Assembly: GCA_020445405.1 (NCBI GenBank)
Contig: JAGRGQ010000006.1
Coordinates: forward strand, 46,590-110,589
Source: Gammaproteobacteria bacterium
GTDB lineage: Bacteria > Pseudomonadota > Gammaproteobacteria > Chromatiales > Chromatiaceae
Length of the DNA stretch: 64,000 bases
Reading direction: 5' to 3'
The notes beneath the pieces were generated by a model. It saw only the letters and a list, made by a program, of their open reading frames with translations. It was not told the origin of the DNA and did not search any database. The position numbers and the translations under genes were made by a program. Shown here piece after piece: positions 9,578 to 17,012 of this stretch (position 1 is the first letter of the stretch; every line of letters starts with the position of its first letter).

Positions 9578-11365
9578 ATGTGCGGTTTGTGTGGTGAGTT
9601 GCGGTTTGACGGCTATCCGGCAAATCTGGATGCAATACAGCGCATGACCGCCAGGCTTGAGCGGCGGGGACCTGACCATGGCGGAAGTTACAGCGATGGT
9701 CCACTGGGTTTCGGGCACCGCCGTCTGGCGATTATCGACCTCTCAACCCATGCCAATCAGCCGATGGTGGATCAGGCATTGGGGCTCAGTCTGGTGTTCA
9801 ACGGGACCATCTACAATTATCCAGAATTGCGCCGGGAGTTGCTTGCGGAGGGATACCACTTTTTTTCTGAAGGAGACAGCGAGGTCATCATCAAGGCTTT
9901 TCATGCCTGGGGCGAAACCTGTGTCGAGCGCTTTCACGGCATGTTCGCCTTTGCGCTCTGGGACCTGGAGCGCAAACGGCTGTTTCTGGCGCGTGACCGG
10001 TTGGGCATCAAGCCTCTCTATTACAGCGCTGATCGCAACCGCTTTCGCTTCGCCTCAAACACCCAGGCGCTGCTTTCTGGCGGCGGGGTCGATACGGATA
10101 TAGATCCGGTGGGTCTGCATCATCAATTCACGCTGCATGCGGTCGTTCCCGCACCCAACACCATTCTCAAGGGGGTACGCAAGCTGGCGCCGGGCCACTG
10201 CCTCAGCATCGATATGCAGGGGCGGCTGAATGAACGCAGTTACTGGCGGTTTCCAGCCACCCGACCGGAAAAACCGGTCAGCGATGGAGAGTGGCTGGAA
10301 TTGATTCACGAAGCACTTCGCACTGCGGTGCGGACCCGAAACGAGATCGCCGACGTTCCAGTCGGTGTACTGCTCTCGGGTGGGCTGGATTCCAGTCTGC
10401 TGGTGGCGTTGCTGGCAGAGGCCGGAGTGTCTGATCTGCGCACCTTTTCGGTTGGCTTCGAGGATCATCCGGCGGAGAGAGGAAGCGAGTTTGAGTACTC
10501 GGATCCGGTAGCTCAGCGCTATCAGACACTGCATCGAAAGTTTCTTATTCCGAATGCGGAAGTGTTGCAACGCCTGCCCGAAGCGGTGGATGCGATGGCG
10601 GAGCCGATGTTCGGGCAGGATGCGGTGGCCTTTTATCTTCTGGGTGAGCAGGTATCCAAAGAGGTCAAGGTGGTTCAGTCGGGCCAGGGCGCGGACGAAG
10701 TGTTCGGCGGATATTTCTGGTATGCGCGCATGATGGCTGAAACGGAAGGAACGCCGTTGCAGCGGTTTTCCCGGCACTATTTTGATCGCGATCATGAAGA
10801 GTTTCTGCAAACGGTATCTTCCCGTTACCGCGGAGAGGATTACACCAGCCGCCTAATCTCCGGGTTGTTGGCAGAACCCGAAGCGGACAGTTTTATGGAT
10901 GCCGTGCTGCACATGGATGTCACCACCTTGATTGTTGATGATCCGGTCAAACGGGTTGACAATATGACCATGGCCTGGGGCCTGGAGGCACGGGTGCCGT
11001 TTCTGGATCACAAGCTGGTGGAACTCTCGGCGCGCTGCCCACCCGAGCTGAAACTCAGGGAGGGTGGCAAATATCCGCTTAAGGCAATGGCACGCGGACT
11101 TCTGCCGGATGCGGTGATCGATCGTCCCAAAGGTTATTTTCCGATGCCCGCGCTCAAATACGTGCGTGGTGATTTTCTAAATTTTATGCGGAATATTCTC
11201 GAGTCCCGGGCTTGCCGGGAGCGCGGGCTCTATAGCCGGGCGTACGTGGACATGCTGGTGTCTGCGCCGGAGATGCACCACACCCGGCTTCAGGGCAGCA
11301 AGTTGTGGCATCTTGCGCTGCTGGAGTACTGGCTGCAGCGGAATGTGGACACTGCTGCTGCGTGA
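9578..11365 (+). CDS. Asparagine-synthase-family amidotransferase, N-acetylglutaminylglutamine amide type
   Basis: A class II glutamine amidotransferase (595 aa). The N-terminal Ntn domain begins MCGLCGE with Cys2 as nucleophile, and the C-terminal ATP-pyrophosphatase domain has the SGGLDSSL P-loop. The beginning (MCGLCGELRFDG), the segment HAWGETCVERFHGMFAFALW and the C-terminus (QGSKLWHLALLEYWLQ) match, as I recall it, the subfamily making the osmolyte N-acetylglutaminylglutamine amide rather than housekeeping AsnB. AGGAG lies 8 nt upstream. The usual partners (GNAT/ATP-grasp ligase and M42-type peptidase) are not adjacent; a CopD-like gene follows instead. A generic asparagine synthetase role remains possible. 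Confidence 0.8.
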   Translation: MCGLCGELRFDGYPANLDAIQRMTARLERRGPDHGGSYSDGPLGFGHRRLAIIDLSTHANQPMVDQALGLSLVFNGTIYNYPELRRELLAEGYHFFSEGDSEVIIKAFHAWGETCVERFHGMFAFALWDLERKRLFLARDRLGIKPLYYSADRNRFRFASNTQALLSGGGVDTDIDPVGLHHQFTLHAVVPAPNTILKGVRKLAPGHCLSIDMQGRLNERSYWRFPATRPEKPVSDGEWLELIHEALRTAVRTRNEIADVPVGVLLSGGLDSSLLVALLAEAGVSDLRTFSVGFEDHPAERGSEFEYSDPVAQRYQTLHRKFLIPNAEVLQRLPEAVDAMAEPMFGQDAVAFYLLGEQVSKEVKVVQSGQGADEVFGGYFWYARMMAETEGTPLQRFSRHYFDRDHEEFLQTVSSRYRGEDYTSRLISGLLAEPEADSFMDAVLHMDVTTLIVDDPVKRVDNMTMAWGLEARVPFLDHKLVELSARCPPELKLREGGKYPLKAMARGLLPDAVIDRPKGYFPMPALKYVRGDFLNFMRNILESRACRERGLYSRAYVDMLVSAPEMHHTRLQGSKLWHLALLEYWLQRNVDTAAA

Positions 11366-11390
11366 ATCATACCCAATCAGGATCGATCTC

Positions 11391-11834
11391 ATGTCTGTCG
11401 CAATCGTTTTTCATATGCTGGGGGTAATTGTCTGGGTGGGGGGGATGTTTTTTGCCCATATGGCACTGCGTCCCGCAGCTGCAGGATTGTTGCAACCCCC
11501 GCAGCGTTTGCCACTGTTGAAGGGAGTGCTCGATCGTTTTTTTCGTTGGGTCTGGGTGGCGATAATCGCGATTCTGGCCAGTGGTTATTGGATTTTTCTC
11601 GGAGTATGGGGCGGGCAGGCCGGCCTGCATGTGCATTTGATGCAGGGCACGGGCCTGGTGATGGTCTGTATTTTTCTGTATATCTATTTTCGTCCTTATC
11701 GACGTATGGGGAACGCGCTGGCAGTCAATGAATTGTCGTTGGCCGCGACTGAGATGGGGCATATACGCCGGTTGATCGGCATCAACCTGGTGCTTGGCCT
11801 GTTGACATCGGTGATTGCCAGGATAGGATTTTAA
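11391..11834 (+). CDS. CopD-family integral membrane protein
   Basis: A 147-residue protein with four predicted membrane helices. It opens with HMLGVIVWVGGMFFA, the recognisable first helix of the CopD/YebZ-like family. His8 and the His residues after helix 3 (GLHVHLM) are candidate haem or metal ligands. Its role is unclear; relatives are annotated in copper resistance or as putative b-type cytochromes. It starts 26 bp after the amidotransferase stop, so the two are probably co-transcribed, but a functional link is not obvious. The ATG at 11391 is chosen because it places the first helix at the N-terminus. Confidence 0.75.
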   Translation: MSVAIVFHMLGVIVWVGGMFFAHMALRPAAAGLLQPPQRLPLLKGVLDRFFRWVWVAIIAILASGYWIFLGVWGGQAGLHVHLMQGTGLVMVCIFLYIYFRPYRRMGNALAVNELSLAATEMGHIRRLIGINLVLGLLTSVIARIGF

Positions 11835-11996
11835 TTTACAGGACTACGGGATAAAGTCTGCGGGATGTGGTCTCGTGCCTGCGATCATACCTCGGGCTCC
11901 CTGCCGCGAATCCTCTATCCCAAGTGCGATACTTGAAAACCGGTTGGGAAGCCTCCATTATTTTCAATTGGATCATTATTGTACCGAGGTGAGGCG

Positions 11997-12341
11997 ATGG
12001 ATGTTCTGGATAGAATCAAGGAACAAGTGGAAGGTAACCCCATAGTATTGTACATGAAGGGAACGCCCCAGTTTCCCCAATGCGGTTTCTCTTCCCGAGC
12101 GGCGGCTGCGCTTCAGGATTGCGGCGAGAAATTTGCCTACGTCAATGTGCTGGCCGATGCAGAGATATTCGAGAATCTGCCGCGTTATGCTGACTGGCCG
12201 ACATTTCCCCAGCTCTATATCAACGGTGAGCTGATTGGCGGCTGCGATATCACCCTTGAGCTGCATGCCAGTGGCGAGTTGCAGAAAATGACTGCCGAGG
12301 CAGGAAAGCACTGGCCGAAGGAGCAGGGGGATAAGGTTTGA
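11997..12341 (+). CDS. grxD: Monothiol glutaredoxin GrxD
   Basis: Cytoplasmic CGFS-type glutaredoxin that binds and transfers [2Fe-2S] clusters with glutathione. The 114-residue protein has the hallmark YMKGTPQFPQCGFSS, with the active-site CGFS, plus the glutathione-binding WPTFPQLYINGELIGG. The ATG at 11997 is preceded by GAGGTGAG; an in-frame ATG 18 nt upstream lacks a ribosome site. It is monocistronic, with a strong terminator. Confidence 0.96.
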   Translation: MDVLDRIKEQVEGNPIVLYMKGTPQFPQCGFSSRAAAALQDCGEKFAYVNVLADAEIFENLPRYADWPTFPQLYINGELIGGCDITLELHASGELQKMTAEAGKHWPKEQGDKV

Positions 12342-12372
12342 CCGCAGCCGCAGCATAGCAGCAGTGGATCAG

Positions 12373-12408
12373 AAACCCGGTCGGGCCGGAATGCCCACCG
12401 GGTTTTTT
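12373..12408 (+). terminator. Rho-independent terminator of grxD
   Basis: An interrupted stem AAACCCGGT / ACCGGGTTT encloses an inner GGGC / GCCC pair and ends in six T. It sits between the convergent grxD and rnt genes and oriented for grxD. Confidence 0.85.
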
Positions 12409-12410
12409 CA

Positions 12411-13058
12411 TCACGACTTGGCTGTCTCCCAGGGTTTTTCCATATCCGATAGCTGCCAGCGATTGACAATGGTACAGAAAAGCGCGGCGGTTTTTTCGGC
12501 GTCGTAGATTGCAGAGTGTGCCTGATTGCCGTCCCATGTAATTCCGGCGGCATCAACCGAGCGCGCCAGTACGGTCTGCCCCAGAGCCAGCCCCGCCAGA
12601 GAGACTGTGTCAAATGTGCTGAAAGGGTGGAATGGATTGCGCTTGATGCCGGTTCTTGCAACAGCGGCATTGATAAAACCAAGGTCAAAAAATGCGTTGT
12701 GTCCCACCAGAATGGCGCGATTGCAGCCACTCGCCTTCAGGGCTTTATGAATAGGGGAAAAAATATGCCTGAGCGCCTCTATTTCCGGCAATGCCATGCG
12801 GAAAGGGTGATCGGGATCAATGCCGTTGAACTCCAGTGCCTTTGGATCGAGATTGGCGCCCGGGAACGGGGCGACATGGCAGGATAGAGTCTCTGCCGGA
12901 TGCAGCAGACTACGCGCATCCATATTGATGATTATCGCGGCGATTTCGAGCAGTGCGTCCGATGTCGCATCGAAACCGGCCGTTTCCACATCCACGACAA
13001 CCGGCAGGAAGCCGCGAAATCTCGTGGCAATGGATTCATTGTGTTGAAGGGTAGTCAT
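12411..13058 (-). CDS. rnt: Ribonuclease T
   Basis: DEDDh 3'-5' exoribonuclease that trims the 3' ends of tRNA and other stable RNAs. The 215 residues carry Exo I (VDVETAGFD, with the catalytic Asp and Glu), Exo II (HNAFFDLGF) and Exo III ([10 protein letters not shown]), matching RNase T rather than DnaQ. The start at ATG 13058 gives the family-typical N-terminus; the open frame extends 52 codons further upstream with no family match. It is often next to grxD in Gammaproteobacteria, as here. Confidence 0.94.
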   Translation of the reverse strand: MTTLQHNESIATRFRGFLPVVVDVETAGFDATSDALLEIAAIIINMDARSLLHPAETLSCHVAPFPGANLDPKALEFNGIDPDHPFRMALPEIEALRHIFSPIHKALKASGCNRAILVGHNAFFDLGFINAAVARTGIKRNPFHPFSTFDTVSLAGLALGQTVLARSVDAAGITWDGNQAHSAIYDAEKTAALFCTIVNRWQLSDMEKPWETAKS

Positions 13059-13208
13059 CGGGAACAGCTTATTCCATTTTTGGGTGCCGCTGATACCGCG
13101 ATGTGCCGATTGGTGAGTTGAGCAGGGTATGTCGTCTCCTTCGACGTGGCTATCGGCGGGCTGAACCCTGATGTTGTTGATCCAAACAGAAGAGTGAAAT
13201 TTACAACT

Positions 13209-14093
13209 ATGCAACAGAATCGTAACCGTTTCCTGCAGGTGTCCATTTTCCTGTGTCTGTGGTTTGCCGCGTTCGCGGTTGTCGCGGAAACCCCGTACTC
13301 AAAGGGGCTTCTGTTCAGAGTGCAAACAGGCAACGCGGCTCCGAATTATCTGTTCGGCACGATGCATTCCGATCATCCACAGGTGCAGAAGTTGGTGTCT
13401 CAAGTATCCTGGGCACTGGAGAAAAGCCGGCTATTGGCAGTGGAAGTGGAGATGGATGCATTGACCGCGGTTTCGGCGGTGGCGCTGATGGTCAGTCCGG
13501 ATGGCACAGGCTTGCGCGAGTCTCTGGACGAGAAGCTCTACCGACGTGCGTTGGCGGAGGCGAAACGGTTGGGATTGCCGCAGGCGGCCATGAACTACTA
13601 TAAACCATGGGCGCTTGCGGTGATGTTCTCACTGCCGCCAATAAAGGACGGACGGTTTCCGGAAATGATCCTTACTGAGATGGCGCATCGGCAGGGGAAG
13701 CCGGTTTTTGGGATGGAGACGGCAGAAGAGCAGTTGGCGGCATTCGATAAGTTGCCGCTGAAGGATCAGCGTGCGATGTTGAGATATGCACTAAATAATC
13801 TCGATCGTTTGCCGATGGTTTACCAGGAGTTGGTCAAAACCTACCTCGCACGGGACTTGGGAGAACTTTTAAGGATCAGTCGGGACAACTTCAATGCCGA
13901 GGACCAGGGCCAGATCGAGCGTTTTCAGTACGCGCTCGTCGACAGCCGCAACCGGCGTATGGCCGAGCGTCTGATAGAACGCCTGTCCGAGGGAGGGGTT
14001 TTCGTCGCGGTGGGGGCTTTGCATCTTCCAGGTGAAAAAGGCTTGCTCAGTATTCTCCATGACCGTGGCTTCCGCGTCGAAACGCTATATTGA
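13209..14093 (+). CDS. TraB/GumN-family secreted protein
   Basis: A 294-residue protein with a signal peptide (cleavage near AVVAETPY) followed by one TraB/GumN domain. Conserved landmarks are GTMHSDH near the N-terminus of the mature protein, [19 protein letters not shown] in the middle and the C-terminal [13 protein letters not shown]. The family has putative metal-dependent hydrolase (Tiki-like protease) membership, with two conserved His-containing motifs. The in-cell function is not known. ATG 13209 is selected because it starts the signal peptide; the frame is open further upstream. Confidence 0.8.
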   Translation: MQQNRNRFLQVSIFLCLWFAAFAVVAETPYSKGLLFRVQTGNAAPNYLFGTMHSDHPQVQKLVSQVSWALEKSRLLAVEVEMDALTAVSAVALMVSPDGTGLRESLDEKLYRRALAEAKRLGLPQAAMNYYKPWALAVMFSLPPIKDGRFPEMILTEMAHRQGKPVFGMETAEEQLAAFDKLPLKDQRAMLRYALNNLDRLPMVYQELVKTYLARDLGELLRISRDNFNAEDQGQIERFQYALVDSRNRRMAERLIERLSEGGVFVAVGALHLPGEKGLLSILHDRGFRVETLY

Positions 14094-14259
14094 CTGTAAT
14101 TTGAGAGAAACATCCAGGAATAACCGGGATTGGCGCATCGGCTTCATTTCTAGATGAGGTAATGCTGCAGTTGTGCTAGATTCCATGCACGGCGTTCTCA
14201 GGGAATGAAACTCCTGTTTCGGATGTAAAAGGCAGGTTTATCAAGAGGAAAACAACAAT

Positions 14260-15006
14260 ATGACCAGAGTGCAGCTGCTGAACCGGTTACGGACCAGTCT
14301 CACGGCATTGATATTTCTGTTAATGACCGGCTGTGCAAGCACGGGTGAGTTTGCCGATCCCAGGGATCCCTGGGAGGGCTTCAATCGGGCTATGTACAGT
14401 TTCAACGAAACCATTGACGAGGCGCTGATCAAACCGCTGGCCAAGGGCTATAAGGCAGTGGTACCCGTGCCGCTGGACAGGGGTATAACCAACTTCTTTT
14501 CCAATCTCAGCGACATTGGTTCGGCAATCAATAACATGCTGCAATTTAAGCTGGGCCGCGCAGCAAGCGATCTGGGACGCGTGGCCTTCAACACCACGCT
14601 TGGAGTGCTTGGCTTTTTTGATGTCGCCACCAATATGAATCTGCCGCATTACGGCGAAGATTTTGGGCAGACCCTGGGAGTCTGGGGAAGTTCTCCCGGA
14701 CCTTATATCGTGCTGCCACTGCTGGGCCCGAGTTCAGGCAGGGATGCAGTTGGACTGGTACTTGACTGGTTCAGCAATCCTGTAAGCTATATCGAGGACG
14801 ATGGCGTAAGATTAGCGGTGGCGTCGCTCTGGTTCGTTGATAAACGTGCGGATCTGCTCACCGCCAGTAAACTGGTTGAGCAGGCGGCGCTGGATCCCTA
14901 CGAGTTCGTACGCAACGCTTATCTGCAAAAGAGACGCCATGATGTATACGACGGTAACCCGCCACCCGAAGAAATCTACGACGAAGAGCCGGAAAAACAG
15001 CAGTAA
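14260..15006 (+). CDS. mlaA: Phospholipid-binding lipoprotein MlaA (VacJ)
   Basis: Outer-membrane lipoprotein that removes misplaced phospholipids from the outer leaflet and passes them to MlaC. The 248 residues begin with a lipoprotein signal (LLMTGCAS), then DPWEGFNRAMYSFNE, GRVAFNTTLGVLGFFDVAT and EDFGQTLGVWG, all family signatures. It is not adjacent to mlaFEDCB, which is common. The C-terminal 20 residues are acidic and probably disordered. AGAGGA precedes the ATG. A long hairpin lies just after the gene. Confidence 0.95.
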   Translation: MTRVQLLNRLRTSLTALIFLLMTGCASTGEFADPRDPWEGFNRAMYSFNETIDEALIKPLAKGYKAVVPVPLDRGITNFFSNLSDIGSAINNMLQFKLGRAASDLGRVAFNTTLGVLGFFDVATNMNLPHYGEDFGQTLGVWGSSPGPYIVLPLLGPSSGRDAVGLVLDWFSNPVSYIEDDGVRLAVASLWFVDKRADLLTASKLVEQAALDPYEFVRNAYLQKRRHDVYDGNPPPEEIYDEEPEKQQ

Positions 15007-15022
15007 CCCGTGCGCACTCAAT

Positions 15023-15057
15023 CCAGGCAGCGGGAAACCTGACGTCCCGCTGCCTGG
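15023..15057 (+). terminator. Strong hairpin after mlaA
   Basis: A perfect 13-bp stem (CCAGGCAGCGGGA / TCCCGCTGCCTGG) with a 9-nt loop starts 16 bp after mlaA. There is no T-tract, so it may act as a transcript-stabilising or Rho-assisted end rather than an intrinsic terminator. Confidence 0.5.
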
Positions 15058-15068
15058 GGTTGGGAGTA

Positions 15069-15225
15069 CTGGAATAACAAATTATCTAAGTATAAATAAA
15101 ATTAATTAGATAATTTTAGAAAATTCTAATATTATTTTCCACACGAAGGCGCAGAAGTATAAAGGCTTTCTAGATGTATAGCAGCAAGAATTTAAACTTC
15201 CTAATAAAATCCGGAGAATTAATTT
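15069..15225 (+). promoter_or_regulatory. A/T-rich leader of the first sulfur-globule-like gene
   Basis: This segment is much richer in A/T than its surroundings and contains a dyad ATTAGA...TCTAAT around 15104-15139. It presumably carries the promoter and 5' leader of the gene starting at 15226, which has GGAG about 10 nt before its ATG. I cannot define -35/-10 boxes. Confidence 0.4.
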
Positions 15226-15582
15226 ATGAAAACTATCGTTAAAGTTGCAGCTGCTGCTGCGTTGATTGCCGCTTCTGCTTCTGCATCCGCATGGTGGGGC
15301 GGTCCCTGGGGTAACCGTGGTTATGGTGACGGCTGGGGCGACGGCTGGGGTGATATGTTCGGCGACATGGACTTCAACATGAGCTCGAGCGCTTCCGGCA
15401 GCGGTTATGGTCGCGGTCGCGGCTACGGTCGCGGATACGGTTACGGCTACCCGTACTACGGCGGTTACGGTTACGGCCCCTACGGTTACGGTGTTCCCTA
15501 TGGCGCGCCTTACGGGGCTCCTTACGGTGTTCCTTATGGGGCTCCCGTTGCTCCTCAGGCCCCGGCTGCTCCGGCCAAGTAA
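15226..15582 (+). CDS. Sulfur-globule-type envelope protein
   Basis: A 118-residue secreted structural protein. A signal peptide (about residues 1-22, ending ASASA) is followed by WWGGPWGN, then a [15 protein letters not shown] segment and a Gly/Tyr-rich C-terminus with [18 protein letters not shown] and repeated PYGAPYG/PYGVPYG units. This composition and the WGDGWGD-type block match sulfur globule proteins (SgpA/SgpB, CV1 type), which form the coat of periplasmic sulfur globules in purple sulfur and related sulfur-oxidising bacteria. No cysteine is present. A paralogue lies 122 bp downstream on the same strand. Confidence 0.75.
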   Translation: MKTIVKVAAAAALIAASASASAWWGGPWGNRGYGDGWGDGWGDMFGDMDFNMSSSASGSGYGRGRGYGRGYGYGYPYYGGYGYGPYGYGVPYGAPYGAPYGVPYGAPVAPQAPAAPAK

Positions 15583-15704
15583 CTCCGGCTTAAGCTAAAA
15601 GCAAAATTATCTCTCCAGGGATGCAGGAGGCGTGGCACAGGGAGGTGCCGGTAGCAACCGTATAGGCTCTTGCAGGGTCTGTTCCGTCAGTGAGGATAGT
15701 CAAA

Positions 15705-16577
15705 ATGAGAAAGTTGTCTGCAGTCTTTGCAGTGGCGGCGCTTGCCACTGCTTCTATGACCGCCAGCGCCTGGTGGGGCGGTCCATGGGGAAATAACGGT
15801 TATGGAGACGGGTTTGGTGATGGATACGCCGACGGCGGCTTCAACTTTAATATGAATGCCAGTGGTCATGGCAATGGCTACGGAAGCGGTTACGGCCGCG
15901 GTTATGATTACTACGGCTATCCTTACTACGGTTATCCGTACCCGGCACCGGTTGTCGCACCGCTGAGCGAAGAGCAGCAAAAAACGATGGCCGCGCAGCA
16001 GAAGGCAGCGATGGAACAGCAGGCCAAGGCCTTTCAGGAAGCGCTAGAGGCACAGCGCAAATACTCCGAGCAGTTTGCCGCCGGGGGTCCGCAGTTTTCG
16101 GCTCCTTTCTCCCGCGACTCTTTTCCCGCCTCGTTCGGCCCGGAATTCAGTGACCGGGATGCACGTCGCGAGGAGATGATCAAGCAGATGGAGGAGCGTC
16201 GCAATCAGGCCGCTGCTTTCCGTCCGGCGAATAGTGGATTCGGTCCCGATTCACGGCGTGAGGAGATGCGCCAGAAGATCGAGGAGCGCCGCAACGCAAT
16301 GGCTTCACGCGCACCACGCCAGGCCGTTGGCGGCGATAATGTCCGTCGCGAAGAGATGCGCAGGCAGATGGAAGAGCGCCGCAATGCGATGTTAAGCCGC
16401 ACTCCGGGTGAGTTTGGTGCCAATGATGGGCCTTATCAGGAAGATATGCGCCAGCAGATGCAGCAGCGTCACGATGAGATGATGAAGCGTGTCGAGGCAC
16501 AGCGGAAAATCGCAGAGGAGCAGCAGGCTGCAATGCGCAAAACCATGGAAGAGCGCCGCGTAAAATCCGATATCTGA
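15705..16577 (+). CDS. Sulfur-globule-like protein with C-terminal charged 30-residue repeats
   Basis: The 290-residue protein has a signal peptide (to about residue 22) and then [19 protein letters not shown] plus a short Gly/Tyr-rich region (to about 80), as in the preceding gene. From residue 87 it changes to Gln/Glu/Arg/Met-rich helix, predicted coiled coil. RREEMxxxxEERRN units start at residues 154, 184 and 214, and a degenerate copy starts at 244, an exact 30-residue period. ATG 15705 has GAGGA 8 nt upstream; an in-frame GTG at 15690 does not. It likely shares the transcript of the first gene and ends at a strong terminator. Function is unknown; a globule-coat protein with an added linker or assembly domain is my inference. 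Confidence 0.65.
   Translation: MRKLSAVFAVAALATASMTASAWWGGPWGNNGYGDGFGDGYADGGFNFNMNASGHGNGYGSGYGRGYDYYGYPYYGYPYPAPVVAPLSEEQQKTMAAQQKAAMEQQAKAFQEALEAQRKYSEQFAAGGPQFSAPFSRDSFPASFGPEFSDRDARREEMIKQMEERRNQAAAFRPANSGFGPDSRREEMRQKIEERRNAMASRAPRQAVGGDNVRREEMRRQMEERRNAMLSRTPGEFGANDGPYQEDMRQQMQQRHDEMMKRVEAQRKIAEEQQAAMRKTMEERRVKSDI
16164..16475 (+). repeat. Coding 90-bp-period repeat
   Basis: Four copies, spaced exactly 90 bp, of a unit whose core encodes RREEM and EERRN. They start at 16164, 16254, 16344 and (degenerate) 16434, all inside the second sulfur-globule-like gene. Confidence 0.85.
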
Positions 16578-16604
16578 ACATCACAGAATTAGTGCAGAGA
16601 AGAC

Positions 16605-16638
16605 CGCCTGTGGCTCAAACCCACAGGCGTTTTTTTTT
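16605..16638 (+). terminator. Rho-independent terminator of the sulfur-globule gene pair
   Basis: A perfect 9-bp stem CGCCTGTGG / CCACAGGCG with a 7-nt loop is followed by nine T. Confidence 0.92.
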
Positions 16639-17012
16639 GTTCAGGAAAAACCTTGCGAAATTAATTGTATGTCAGCCCGGACAGTTCCCGGACGCATCAC
16701 GAATTCCGGTTTGTCAGGGTTAACCAAACAGTTTCGTTACCAATCAGCACGATAATGCGATTACACTCAGTTCCGGGCAACCGCTCAATGCGGCATGGAA
16801 ATTGTGTGGTTTCCGGACGGCTGGCATTCAATCGTTTGGAAAAGTGTTGATTTCAGCTGTAACCTGGTCAATCTGTCTTTTGAATTTGGAGAATGGAAGA
16901 AGATCGTCAAACTCTGTATATTGTTTGAATTAATATAAAGAATTGTAAATCACAATACTTAGTCCCCTGACAACCCGTATTACCGGGTCAGGCCGGATGC
17001 CCGCTCGGTCCC
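16639..17012. other. 374-bp region upstream of aceE
   Basis: The aceE promoter should be here. The last 130 bp are A/T-rich, and a bulged hairpin (CCTGA...TCAGG with inner CCCG / CGGG) sits at about 16967-16992, just before the aceE start. A 47-codon open frame at about 16796 has no ribosome site and is not supported as a gene. Confidence 0.35.

Noticed and set aside
16796..16939. 47-codon open frame before aceE
   Set aside because: No ribosome-binding site, unusual composition and lies in the presumed promoter region.
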